Origin: Gonatopus flavifemur
Taxonomy: Eukaryota > Arthropoda > Insecta > Hymenoptera > Dryinidae
Assembly (NCBI GenBank): GCA_018340375.1
Contig: JAFFJZ010000014.1
Span: 5,022,001-5,086,000, forward strand
Direction: 5' to 3'
Length of the DNA: 64,000 nt
Positions 20,905-32,020 of this stretch are shown piece by piece. A program made the position numbers and the translations under genes. Under the pieces are notes generated by a model that was not told the DNA's origin, searched no databases, and saw nothing but the letters and a program-made list of their open reading frames with translations. Each line of letters begins with the position of its first letter. Positions within the stretch are counted from its first letter, which is position 1.

Positions 20905-21084
20905 CTAAAATAAATGCAGATTTCTTGAAAAAAAGTATCGAAAAGAAAAGAAAAAGATTTACATGAGGCAAAAGAGTCACAACGTCTGTATCGTTATATT
21001 TTGAATCAATAATATCTAATTTCCGACCGATTGCAAAGAAAATTGGAAAGTATCAACATATCGAGTCGTGTAATATTTCTTCTA

Positions 21085-21454
21085 CACGGAGAGAAAAAAT
21101 TTGCTGACGCAGCAAATCGAGGTATTATATATAGAATAGCAAAAATTTTTGCTGACCTAGCTAAAAATTTGCTATAACAGCAATCGTTTTAGCTACGACA
21201 GCAATTTTTTAGCTGTGGCAGCAAAAAATGTTTGTTCCGCCAGCAAATTTTCAGCATTATATACAGAATAGCAAACAAATTTTGCTGGGATAGCAAACAT
21301 TCTTTGCTCCCACAGCTAAAAATTCGCTGTCGCAGCTGACAAGATTGCTGAAACAGCAAATAGTTCGCTGTCACAGCAAAAAATTTGCTGCCCTGGCAAA
21401 AGGAACCCAGCGAAAGTAGATTTCGCTGCCACAGCAAATTCCTTTTCCTCCGTG
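21085..21454. mobile_element. MITE of gcagcaaatttgctg-type subrepeats
   Basis: It is flanked by TA on both sides (21,083-21,084 and 21,455-21,456) with inverted ends cacggagagaaaaa and ttttcctccgtg. The 370-bp interior is almost entirely variants of a short palindromic unit (tttgctgtcacagcaaa), with over fifteen agcaaa/tttgct words. It is non-coding; ORFs here are chance. Confidence 0.82.
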
Positions 21455-22215
21455 TAATAATGAAGTATCTTTGTACTCCCATGTTCCTTATGGGGTCATT
21501 CCTTATGAAATCACCAGATCGCTAAAGCTGCACTATTTTGGATCTTCGTCGTACTTGGTAGAAATCTTCTCTGAGGTGTAAGAAAGGAAAATCCACGGCC
21601 CTTTGATTTTTATATTCCGTCAGATCCATTCCAAACACACTTCAAAAGTGTTGTTTTTTGAACTCTCATGTTTTCAACTGCCAATTTTCTAAAATGAGGG
21701 ATATTTCAACGTTCAGGGTGGCATTTCGGAGCTGAAAGATAGCAGTTACTCTGGAAAATATCAAAAGTGACTCAATAGGTACCCCCAAAAAATAGCAGTG
21801 TACTAAAAAAATTTGTTTTTTCACTATTTTCCGTAATTTTCAAGTCACTTGTGTGTCTGTCCTATTCGATGTGAGGTGATAATCTTCTTTTCCATATTAG
21901 AAGCATACATGAAATGAACAAGGAAACATGCCATTGGACCTTTCGGCCTGCTCTTCATAGGCAAATTTTCAACTTGAAATTTGTCAATTTTTGAAAACAG
22001 CATATTTTACGGTTCGAACTTGGTACGTGGGGTAAGTACTAAAAACTTGAAAATTGCGGGAAAATTTGTCCTCGGCTTGAACTTTGAAAGTATCAAGCCC
22101 TCGTTCCATGATTCTGATCAGTGTCGTAATGATAGTGAGTTTAAGGGAGCCAAAACCACTAAAATTTATTCTCATCATTCATTGAATAAATCTTCACGAA
22201 CAATACGTCAATATA
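21455..22215. repeat. Dispersed repeat, no gene
   Basis: It contains a ggggtcattccttatgaaatc phrase, echoed at 23,864 (tggggcattctttgtgaaatc), typical of a dispersed non-coding repeat. There is no protein motif. Confidence 0.35.
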
Positions 22216-22583
22216 CACACTGTTGAAAAATTCTTGAAGGTCCATGTACTTTTCATGTACATATGTGAATGAAAATTCAATTTTTGTGAACTGAAATAGG
22301 AATCCAAATACATGGTATTGAATTTTCAAGTTATTGTGCATGAAAATTGAATTGAATGTACACTGTCAGAAGTATCTGAAAGTTTTTTTGAATTACGTAC
22401 ATGAAATCAGGTTCATATACATTCTGCATTAAATTTGATGTACAAAAACATGAAAAGACTATAGATTATGCTATAGTTTACATTAAATTTCATGTAAAAT
22501 GTGCATGAAACTAAATTTATGTACGCACTTGAAAAAAACTTCCAGTAAAAACATTAAAATTGATGCAGAAATTTTTAACAGTG
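22216..22583. mobile_element. MITE with cactgtt / aacagtg ends (copy A)
   Basis: The inverted ends cactgttgaaaaattc and aaatttttaacagtg are next to TA. The interior repeats atgaaaattgaatt, gtacatgaaat and its complement many times. The same termini occur at 30,634-30,889 and at the right end near 23,295, so this is a MITE family. Confidence 0.78.
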
Positions 22584-22919
22584 TACAGGTGACTGAGAAA
22601 ACTTAGACAAGTTCAATCCATTATAATATCATAATAATATCATTTTAATTACAATCAAATCATGGCTCTGATGGCATCCAACTGAAAATAACAAAAGTGA
22701 TCCAAGTTGGTTTGGATTTGATAGAAAAATCTAAAAATGCTCATATCTCAAAAACCAATCTTCAAAATACAGGAAATTCTTGCATCATGGCTGCGGAACA
22801 CGCCCTTGAAATACAATTTTTCTCACTTGGGTCACCCTGTATACTGACGCTTTGACGAAGTCATCCACGTATCCACTTCAACTATGTACTAGTTAGATCA
22901 CATGATTTGTTCAGTGTTT

Positions 22920-23295
22920 CTACATCACAAGTGCATCTTGATTCACAAGTTTGAAGAATGAACGCAAGATCATATAGGCAAAAAAGTGCTCCCTTCCACA
23001 TAAGTGGCAGTGGTTTGAGTGATGGAGCTTTGGCGTCCGGTTTCGACGTCTGGCGTTCGCATCTTGTGGAGGTGATTGTTTTTTTTCAACAATCATAAAC
23101 ATGTGCATGAAATTTTAAAAACTTGTTATTGAATTTTCAATCATGATTTCTCTCAACAATCAAGAACATGTGCATGAAATTTGAAGAACTGGTTATTGGA
23201 TTTTCAATACTACTGTACATTATTTTTCATTTACGTGGGTGGAAATTGCTTCCATTACATGTGATTGGAAATTCAATCATAAATTTATAACAGTG
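22920..23295. mobile_element. MITE copy B (right end clear)
   Basis: It shares gaaattcaatcataaat...aacagtg at its right end (23,295, followed by TA) and internal phrases (acatgtgcatgaaatt, ttattgaattttcaat) with copies A and C. A phrase of about 50 bp is duplicated inside (acatgtgcatgaaatttt at ~23,100 and ~23,170). The left terminus is unclear. Confidence 0.5.
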
Positions 23296-24149
23296 TATAT
23301 ATATACATACCTCCACAATATGTGTTCGAATATATACATTACATATATACTTATATGTATATATGTATGTGTATACCTCCAGGAACCCAATTTCTTCCAA
23401 AAACTATGATGTTTGAGCAATTAGTTCTTCTGACATCATGACTCATGCTCGAATTTCATGTGAATTTCTTTCAGATTCAAAAGTATCAATCGTTTTGAGG
23501 CACTCATCGATATACGTAGTATACCAGCACGGAGTGCCTATTGCACCTGCTATCGTACGCTGTAACCGTATCTTCTAAAATATTTGAGTAATCCAATTGG
23601 AAGCTGGATAATTCTTCATTTCATGCAATACTGATTGATGATCCGCGGGGTTGTCTGCATGTCTGTCTGTCTGTCTATACTCGGGATAACTCTGGATCCA
23701 GTGGACCAAATTGGATGAAATTTATAGAGGACCTTCTTCAACCCCTTCCCCAAGAACCAGTTTTTTTATTGCAATCGGTGAAGTCCTTCTATTTTTTTTA
23801 TATTTTTTTCTGAAAAGATAGCTGATCCCGGAAGAAATTTTCTCCGTTGTATACATACATATGGGGCATTCTTTGTGAAATCGGCCACCCCCTCCTGCAC
23901 ATCTCAATTTTGAAGATAGAGATCTTGGAGACCAATCAAAATTTTCGTTGAAGTGTCTACTTTCCATTGTCGTATGGTGTTTTTTGAACATGGTGGCCAT
24001 TTCGCAAATATGGCGGCTGGAACGAAGGGGAAACGTGTTGAGAATAATCAAAACCAGTCCTAGAAATATGATACGTGGGTGTTGGATAGTTCTGTGCATT
24101 GAGGCATGTAATTCGAGCCTTCCGGATTAATTGCATGCAGTTGGAATAC
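23296..24149. other. Microsatellite and dispersed non-coding repeat
   Basis: A tata/gtat-rich microsatellite at about 23,297-23,372 is followed by a dispersed repeat containing ctgtctgtctgt and gtggaccaaattggatgaaa. I see no gene. Confidence 0.45.
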
Positions 24150-24880
24150 TGAAATTGCAAATCGCGGATCCAATATGGCGGCCGGAGATTCAGAATTGCT
24201 TCGAATTTTTTGAAACATGTGGAAAGGGGGTTTTTCGGGTCGCTGATGACAAATCCGAACTCAGATTTCCGGAATTACGAATGGCGAATCCAATATGTCG
24301 GTTGGAAAAATTATAAATCTCTTGGATTTGTGCAAACATTGTCATACTGAGGTTTTTAGGGTCGCGGAACAAGAATCCAAACCCAGATTTCCGGAATTGC
24401 GAATGGCGAATCCAATATGGCGGCCGGAAATCAAAATATTGCTTCGAATTTTCTGAAACATTGAAGAAGGGGGTTTTTTGGGTCGCTGATGACGAATCCA
24501 AACTCAGATTTCCGGAATTACAAATAGCGGATCCAATATGGCGCTCGGAAGAATTAAAAATCGCTTAAATTTGCGGAAACATTGACATACTGAAGTTTTT
24601 GGGGTCGCTGATCAAGAATCCGGACTCGAATTTCCGGAAAAGCGAATGAGTGATCCAATATGGCGGTCAGAAGGATTATCAATCTCCTGAATTTGTGGAA
24701 ACAATGTCACACTGAGATTTTTGGGGTCGCTGATAGACATTCGAATCCGGATTTTCGGAATTATGAATGGAAGGTTCGATATGATGGTCTGGATATGAGG
24801 AATCATCCGTCCTCTGACTTGAATCTTTGTTCCGAGGGAGTTCTGGTCGTTCATTATGAACCTGAGGTCAGATTCCGGAA
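24150..24880. repeat. 121-bp tandem array with GGGTCGCTGAT core, six units
   Basis: The gggtcgctgat-like start recurs at 24,237, 24,359, 24,480, 24,601 and 24,723: 121-122 bp each time, strikingly regular. A further partial unit precedes 24,237. Each unit carries aatccgaactcagatttccg, gaatggcgaatccaatatgg and cggccggaa. The family is the same as at 15,956, but the period is better kept. Confidence 0.85.
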
Positions 24881-25249
24881 ACCAGAACGAACGCACCACG
24901 TTCAATGATCCGCAAGCACATTAAATATGATGGGATCAAATATTATATTGATTTCAAGAATTATTTGGGGCCTGATCATAATCATCCTGGAATTTATTAT
25001 TGAAGTGCTGCTTCGCTCCGTCTCTGGTACGGATAACCCCATTCATTCTTCTCACATTCCGTTGAATTTGAGAAATTAACAAAGTCTGAATAGTATAAAC
25101 AGCAAAGGTGTTGTGTTTCAGACTTTCTGATCAGAATACGTAACTCTTGTGCTCAACATCGCGTCCTTGTGATAATAAATAGCAGGAAACACGGTGCATT
25201 GTTCGGTATCGAAATTCGAATGCTTTTGAGGCATCCTGGCTAACATATA

Positions 25250-25990
25250 CTTAGTTCTCAAGAAATCAAACGTAATCGGTGCTTCGCCATCGCGAAGATT
25301 GTGTTTCCGTTCCTGGATGAAAAGATTCTGTCACTCAGACATAAATGAATGACGTTTGAGTATTGTCAGTCTATTGCACAATTGTTGTATAAAATCACCA
25401 ATTTTCATCATTACTGTTTGTAGAGTTGAACGATCCGTTACCGTCCAAACTGAATATTGAATACCTGTGATCAATGAATTCTCCAGTAGATCATGTAATT
25501 TCTCCGAGAACTGCGAAACTCCTGGCCAATCGAACTCTCAATACTTTCAATATTTCCACCTCTATCATTCAATTCATCAACCACCTTGTCATCCCGTAAT
25601 TTGTACGATGAACCTTCTTCCATACATGCAGCTTGAATTCTGGAATTCGCGTATAAGTCAGGAAATTTCTGTCACTTAACCTCCGATATCTTTCGCGAAT
25701 TTCTACCATTGTGTGCGGCTGTTTTGAGTGAATAAATCATTGGCTTTTTTGAAGAATTCGCGGCTTCGTATGTTAGAATGTCGAATAAATCAGCTGAAAA
25801 TAAACGAATGAATGCGTGAAATCGATTCTTATCAACTGACAGTGTATTGTTCAGTAATGTCTGCACCTAATTTCATGTGGTTTCATTGTAACGTCAATTG
25901 TTTTCCTCGTCTCCTGTTATCTATCGTTTTACATTATTACTTTATGAATGTTCGCGACGTTTAAACCTCAAAGTTCTTGTGTTTTAACTT
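25250..25990 (-). pseudogene. Inverted, internally deleted copy of the 26-kb transposase-like gene
   Basis: The minus strand encodes the same N-terminus as 26,051 (KTAAHNGRNSRKISEV, FPDLYANSRIQAACMEEGSS) up to a serine-rich point near 25,545. It then jumps to the sequence matching about 27,015 (GQEFRSSRRN in a shifted frame; nucleotides ccaggagtttcgcagttctc) and continues to match until about 27,295 of the plus copy. Roughly 700 bp of middle sequence is missing. The two copies diverge from a centre near 25,930, forming an imperfect inverted duplication. Confidence 0.75.
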
Positions 25991-26050
25991 ATGAAATCGT
26001 ACTAGGAGTTCGCATATTTTCATCTGATTTATCTGATCATCGAATACACG

Positions 26051-27961
26051 ATGCCGCGAATTCTTCGAAGGGACCGATGTGCAAATCCGTTCAAATCTGC
26101 CGGGCACGTTGGTAGAAATTTACGGAAGATATCAGAGGTTATGTTACAGCAATTTCCTGACTTATGCGCGAATTCGAGGATTTGTGCTGCATGTATAAAA
26201 AAGGGTTCATCGGACAAATTACGAAATGACGATGTGGTTCATGAATCAAATGATAGCGGTGAAAATATTTGTAGTATTCAGAGTTCTATGAGAATGGATG
26301 TTCAATTGGAGAATGAGACACACGAAGGTCTCAATGATACACGCACGGACAGAGAAATTGAACTGGAAGGAATGTTGGATGAGCTCAAGGAGAAATTTTC
26401 AACCTTGGAACCCAACAATCCATTGAAATTACAAATTTCAACTATCGCCCCATCATCTTGAAGTGCGAGGAAAATCGCCCAAAAATTTGTTACGACGCGA
26501 TATTTGGCCAACAAATCAAAGGAATTGAAGATGAAAGCTGGCATCTTACCCGATAGCATTGCAAGGGAGGGGAGAAAACTCTCTCAAACAACTTTAGAAA
26601 AAGTACATGGATTTTATACGAGTGACATGAATAGCAGGATAATGCCTGCATCGAAAGATGTCGTTTCTGTGAAAATTGATGGCGAGCGAACGCTGAAACA
26701 GAAACGTCTCTCACTGATGGGTTTGAAAGAACTTCATACCGTATTCAAACAGTCTCACCCAGAACATATTATCTGCTCCAGCGCGTTCGCTTAACTGAGA
26801 CCAAAAAATTGCATACTCCCCGGGGCTTGTGGAACACATTCAGGTTGTGTTTGCACAATACATCGAAATCCGGAATTGATGTTGGATGCAATTGATATTC
26901 AAAAGCTGAAGTTGATTACACAAAAGCCACTAACTAGATACAAAGACTGCCTCAATGAAATTGTTTGTGAGAGACCTCGTGCTGATTGTTATCTAGACGC
27001 ATGTGATGACTGTCCAGGAGTTTCGCAGTTCTCGGAGAAATTACATAATCTACTGGAGAATTTATTCATCACAGATATTCAATATTCAGTTTGGACAGCA
27101 ACGGATCGCTCAACTCTACAAACAGAAGTAATGAAAATTGATGATTTTATACTTGAATTGTGTAAAAAACTGACAATCCTCAAACCTCATTCATTCATCT
27201 CTAAGCAACAGAGTCTTTTTATCCAAGAACGAAAACACAATCTTCGCGATGGCGAAGTACTGGTTACGTTTGATCTTCCTGAGAACTACGCGTATGTTTG
27301 CCCGGATGCCTCACAAGCATTCCATTCCAATAACGACCAATGCACTCTGTTCCTTGCCATTTATTATTATAAGGAAGGGCGCGATATCAAGCACAAGAGT
27401 TATGTATTCTTATCTGAAAGTTTAAAACACGACACTTCCGCTGTTTATGCTATCCAGACCTTGGTGATTCCTGAAATTCAACGCAATGTGAAAAAAGTGA
27501 ATAAGATTATTCATACCAGTGACGGAGCAAAGCAGCACTTCAAAAATAAATTTCAAATCGCGAATTTAGTTCATCACAAAGAAGATTTCAATATTAACGC
27601 TGAATGGCATTACAGTGCAACTGCTCATGGTGAAGGTGCTTGTGACGGGATCGGTGCTACTTCCAAAAGAGAAGCATACAGAGCGAGTCTGACTGCCAAA
27701 CCTCAAAATGCTATATTGACACCCCAAAAACTCTACAGCTGGGCAAAGAGTCATTTTGAAACCATAAGCATCATGTACTATGATAAAGTATTTCACGAAA
27801 AGATAAGACGGAAACTCAACAAACGATTCGAGAATGCCCAACCTGTACCTGAGATTCTGAAAAACCATGGGTTTTTGATAGGATCCGATAATGAAGTGCT
27901 CATCAAAAGGTACTCTAACGATGAACAAAAGACAGTATGGTGGTCAAATGAACAACCATGA
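26051..27961 (+). pseudogene. Unnamed transposase-like gene, two in-frame stops
   Basis: From ATG 26,051 to TGA 27,961 a single frame of 636 codons is interrupted only by TGA at 26,459 and TAA at 26,792. The N-terminus has Cys motifs (RCANPF, CANSRICAACIKK). The middle holds a Cys-rich stretch (NCILPGACGTHSGCVC). The C-terminal half has acidic motifs that could form a DDE-type site: VTFDLPENYAYV, HTSDGAKQHFKNKF, EWHYSATAHGEGACDGIG and KIRRKLNKRFENAQ. I recall similar uncharacterised proteins in aphids and cnidarians, but know no name. A truncated relative sits inside the long-TIR element at 42.2-44.2 kb. The single frame with only two stops suggests recent loss. Confidence 0.75.
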
Positions 27962-28015
27962 GGTAATGTACGCGTAGTTGCAAACTTGTTGATTGAGAAA
28001 CATGTGACAATCAAT

Positions 28016-28031
28016 GGCCCTTTTCAGGGCC
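28016..28031 (+). promoter_or_regulatory. Histone-type 3' stem-loop (ggcccttttcagggcc)
   Basis: This 16-nt sequence fits the metazoan replication-dependent histone mRNA stem-loop exactly: six-base stem GGCCCT.., TTTC-type loop, followed by ACTTGA close to the usual ACCCA. It begins 54 nt after the TGA of the gene above, the normal distance for histone genes. No histone coding sequence lies upstream. It may give the TE mRNA a non-polyadenylated, S-phase 3' end, or be coincidence. Confidence 0.5.
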
Positions 28032-28139
28032 ACTTGATGTGCAAAGTCTGATCGCGCAACCTCCTCGTGGTGCACGTAGGCAATGAGTTTCAGGCTCTCT
28101 GAACATCACATTCACAAAGTTTCTCAATTGAAGGGAAAA

Positions 28140-28310
28140 CCGATGAGTGCCTTCTTATATATCCCCGGATATCCGAATTGTTCAACATGCGAGCGAAGCG
28201 AGCATATGTGGGCTACGATCTGTTCAAATGAGCAAAGCGAATTTTGAAGGGGCCGGACTGCTAAGCGAAACGAAGCAGTCAGGGGGCGGAGCCCTCTGGT
28301 TGTTCCTCCA
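28140..28310. other. GC-richer segment with agcgaagcgagc words and a hairpin
   Basis: It contains gcgagcgaagcgagcatatg, ctaagcgaaacgaagcag and agggggcggagccctct, the last a hairpin with 7-bp stem and GGA loop. Composition differs from the surrounding AT-rich DNA. Such text often sits near the 3' ends of TEs; I cannot name the family. Confidence 0.35.
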
Positions 28311-28639
28311 ACTTTGCACCGTTTTCATCACGTACGGATACACAATCTTTTTGACCTGGCATCAACCTAGTAATTTCACCATCTCGATGAAAATTTTGAA
28401 CTCTATTTGTGATTCCCCCAGTTAATTTTCGCCCACTTTCTTTCCTTTATACTTCTGTTGATATACCAGATTTTCCTCTCAACCCTCTTGCGTTTCTGAC
28501 CAGATATCCGCTGCATTTGAATTCCGCCTGTATCTCAGGAATTTTCCATTTTTTTTGGGAATAACCTCAAAATTTGATATTATTCAACGAATGTTTCTGC
28601 ACATTTGGAGTTCTTGTGTGACACTCTTTTTTTTCTATG

Positions 28640-28760
28640 ATCAGTGCTCGGTGGTGACATTGCCTGGCCTCCTAGATCTCCGGACCTTACGAATCTGGAT
28701 TTTCATTTGTGGGGTTCCATTAAAGATGCAGTCTAAGAAAAATTATCTCTTTTCGTCTGA
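28640..28760 (+). pseudogene. Short Tc1-like (DUF4817-type) transposase fragment
   Basis: In one frame the plus strand reads AWPPRSPDLTNLDFHLWG and SIKDAV before a stop, matching the catalytic C-terminal motif of the elements at 15.2 and 32.5 kb. Only about 40 codons survive. Confidence 0.65.
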
Positions 28761-28808
28761 TCCATAATTTGGTTGAAGAGTTGTGATTATCAGAAACATG
28801 GATCAGTA

Positions 28809-28955
28809 CCCTAGGAGAAATAATCTCCGCATTTCTCTATGTTTCTCTGAAAGCGTCCAAAATTTGACAGAAATCTCTTTATTCTTCTTCATCTCTGTCA
28901 GATTTTGGACAATTAGAAAAATGTGGAGAAATGCAGAGATTTATTTTCATTAGGA
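28809..28955. mobile_element. Full-length hairpin MITE
   Basis: TA-flanked ends ccctaggagaaataatctc and gagatttattttcattagga pair. Pairing continues through almost the whole element (tttctcta...tccaaaatttgacagaaatc with gatttctgtcagattttgga-like partners), leaving a short loop near 28,885. It is 147 bp and belongs to the CCCTAG-terminus group. Confidence 0.82.
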
Positions 28956-29375
28956 TACTTGTAGTGGTATTTGCTACGTAAGAAGACACCGGCGTACCGA
29001 CTGGATACATTTGAAATTTAGGCTTTGTGCGGCAATAGATGGAGTACCGAAGATTATTTCTTGGAAATTTCGGACATTTCCGTCAACCCAGTCCAGAAAA
29101 TTCTGACCGAAAAAATATTTATCCGGTTGGTACCCTGGTATCCCCTCAAACGATACCACTCGCGTCGATTGTGCCATTTATCAATCGATGAAGTTATGTT
29201 CACTCTGCGTCGACATGCTCTTTGGATTGTTATTTCTTTCAATTCAAAAAACTCACAGATTGGAAGGATCAAATAACTTACAGTGATGGTTTGTAGTAAT
29301 GAATCAATAGTAGCTAGTTCAAATCTTGAATAGATGCCCACCTAATAAAGGCAGTCACCGTACCATAACCATGAT

Positions 29376-29538
29376 CATCATCATCATGAAGTAATCAGAC
29401 AGGGTTGAAGGATTTCATCAAACCAGTCATAAGACTGATTATCCTCTAACTGCTCAATTTCTACATATCTACGACAACCCTTATCTTGTATAATTCGCTT
29501 CATATAACTTCATCTAGGTCTACCCCTTCGAGTTTTAC
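29376..29538 (-). mobile_element. 5'-truncated LINE copy with 11-bp TSD
   Basis: A 163-bp copy of the 3' end of the 11.4-14.8 kb LINE, starting with the atcatcatgaag tail. The flanks ataaccatgat (29,365-29,375) and ataatcatgat (29,539-29,549) form an 11-bp TSD with one mismatch, the same length as the full-length copy's TSD. Confidence 0.85.
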
Positions 29539-29886
29539 ATAATCATGATATAGCTTGGAAATTACATGCTATGTAACCCGCTCGTTACATAGAATGGACT
29601 GATAACGTTTAATTCCACACCAGGGATGGGCATTTTTGTATTCCGGGAGTATTTTTCGCTTGACCCTATATTTCACTTGCAAGACAAATCCCCATTCCTG
29701 TATCACACTGGTGAAAAGTAGTCGCAACAACACGATAACGTCACTCCCTTGTGACGTCCTTTGTGTTGGTTATATGGTTGTTGCACGCAATCTCATGAGG
29801 ATTTTGTTTCGAAAATCATGTATCATAGAACTTTTTTGACCTCAACTTCGAGGTCACGGGCATACTTTATGTGTACATAAGTGTGT

Positions 29887-30213
29887 TCCCTGATTAAAGA
29901 ACCCGATATCGGGAATTTATCGTGTCGTTTCATTATCAGACACGTTAGATAAGAATACAATACCATTGAAGATTTCATGACGAAATTCTGATACTGTTAC
30001 GATACCTACGATAATCATCCAGTATAAAACCGAATAACTACCCGATGATTTCACGATAGATATTCATATCGGGTTTATATTAGATATTTTTCGTATGTGT
30101 CGTGACAATATCGGAATTTTCTCGTGAGACCTTCAAGTATATTATGTTCTTATCGGACTTATCTGATAATGGAACAGCACGATAAATTCCCGATATTGGG
30201 TTTTTTCATAAGG
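29887..30213. mobile_element. MITE with about 45-bp TIRs and cccgatatcggg core
   Basis: The left end ccctgattaaagaacccgat, continuing atcgggaatttatcgtg, pairs with the right end cacgataaattcccgatatt and gggttttttcataaggg over roughly 50 bp. The interior is rich in cgataat and atatcgg words, again self-complementary. It is 327 bp with no ORF. Confidence 0.8.
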
Positions 30214-30392
30214 GTTCGACTTCAATTGGTGTTGAAAATTTTCTCGAGTTGGTTAACATAACTTCTAATACGTAGATGAAAACACAATGTTGTTGAGATT
30301 GAATATGCTATGATGTGGTGACATTGAGCAACTTTTGAGTAGTGTGAAATTACATGTTACCAGTTCATTGCGTGTAACAAACAGGTAATATT

Positions 30393-30611
30393 GCACAGTG
30401 AAAAATTTTGTGTATTCTTAACACACGTGTATGTTCCAGAAGATCCACTCAATTTATGTTGAATAATACCAACACAACGAATTTATCAAATCAACACAAG
30501 AATGTTGATTTTCTTACACTGAGAATCTGTTAATTTGAGAATTTTATATTTTGTTTCTTCAACACAAACTCTCAGTGAACCTTCTGGAACACCAAATTTT
30601 TTGCTGTGTGC
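30393..30611. mobile_element. MITE with cacagtgaaaaatttt ends
   Basis: Inverted ends tgcacagtgaaaaattttgtg and the complement of caccaaattttttgctgtgtg are present, with inner inverted words gttccagaagatccact and ttctggaac. It is 219 bp and may be related to the cactgtt family just downstream. Confidence 0.65.
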
Positions 30612-30633
30612 TTTCATCTAAAATTATATTGTA

Positions 30634-30889
30634 CACTGTTAAGAATTGTTTGAAATTCAGTAACTTTTTCAATCACATTTGCAACTGAAATCTAATATTT
30701 TTGATATTCGAATTGAACATTGATTTACAAGTAATTGAATTTTCAAATTTCTACTGTATTGAATTCCACATTTATGTATATTTTCGTAACTGAAATTTCA
30801 TACACATGTACCTCAAATTTTCAGTTACGTGATTGCAGACTGCTTCCGTTACGTGTAATTGGAGTTTCGTCCAGAAATTGTTAACAGTG
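30634..30889. mobile_element. MITE with cactgtt / aacagtg ends (copy C)
   Basis: TA-flanked (30,632 and 30,890). The ends cactgttaagaattg and agaaattgttaacagtg are inverted. Internal aactgaaat and gtaattgaattttcaa repeats resemble copies A and B. Length 256 bp. Confidence 0.8.
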
Positions 30890-32020
30890 TAGTTGTGATG
30901 TAGTGAGAAACTATATTGGGTGGGCGATAAGCAAGCTCGTGCCCGAAATGAGAATCTAAACGAAGTATGAATTTGGGTTTGTTGTCATAGACGTTAGGAA
31001 ACGAAGAATTTTTGGCATTTAAGGTGAATACTAGGGCCCTTTGGAGACGCAACCAGTCTCATTGGTTAGAAAAAGACCAGCTGAAACTATTTTCACAAAT
31101 TCTTTGAATATGAAGCAGCAAAATCAGAATATCGCTCCGTAAAGACCATCTTTATTCATTGGAAAAGGTCTGTATACAACGATATTTTGATTTTATTCCT
31201 TTGTTTTCGAATGATTTGCCGCAAAAAATTTGGCTCGAGTTGGATTATCAGGGATCGGCTATATCAACGTTTCACTTTTCAAAACCTTTTGCTTCCCTTG
31301 AGTCGATTCTTACCCATCGACGAAAAATCGAAATTTATATTCAGAGTATAATCTCAGTTGTGGACTTTATTGGTAATATACATTGAAAATTCCCAATGAA
31401 CGAATGTAATTTGATGAGAAAGTTGGCCCAATGTTCGAATCGCTTCTTCCTAGATAACATGAAAGGTTGTCATAAGCCTGTCATTCTTTTTCAGACTTGT
31501 CATTCGATTGTTTTTTGCTTGTTATTGAAAACCCTGTCAGTGTAAGGCTGCTACAAGACTGCTCAAGGGAATTGCAAGTTGATGAATTCCCGCCCAAACT
31601 CGGTTCGTTACCGAATTATAACCACAATGTAACATAAGATCATACCCGATACCACTTGTTCATTCCACGCAATGGATTGGCAACCTGTAATTCCACACCC
31701 ATCAGAAGTTGCCACAATGGAACTACAATATAACATATTTTATTCTAGCGAACTCGTGATTTCATCCATCTGTTGGATGTTACACTGTTGGATCTGATAA
31801 GTTTTCTCAACGTCAGTTTCAAGGCCGAACACACTCTCGTGGAAGGAGAGCGATGAAGCGCAACAAAAACGCGACAAAAGCGTAACCTAAGAATTATTTG
31901 AGCATAACAAAGAGTCATCTAAGGGGAATTTAGGAGGAAATTGGAATATTTTCACGCTCCACTTGTTCCAATACCCTCTCCCTCCACTTCCGGATTTTCA
32001 CCAGGGCATACACATACATA
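30890..32020. other. No gene recognised
   Basis: About 1.1 kb of AT-rich DNA. The longest ORF is 75 codons and shows no domain. No clear terminal repeats were seen. Confidence 0.4.

Noticed and set aside
24150..24880. CRISPR array, because of regularly spaced repeats
   Set aside because: Units are contiguous, diverged 121-bp tandem repeats without spacers, in eukaryotic DNA.
28016..28031. Histone gene 3' end
   Set aside because: The stem-loop is perfect, but the upstream sequence encodes the transposase-like protein and no histone C-terminus (such as RIRGERA or GFGG) occurs on either strand nearby.
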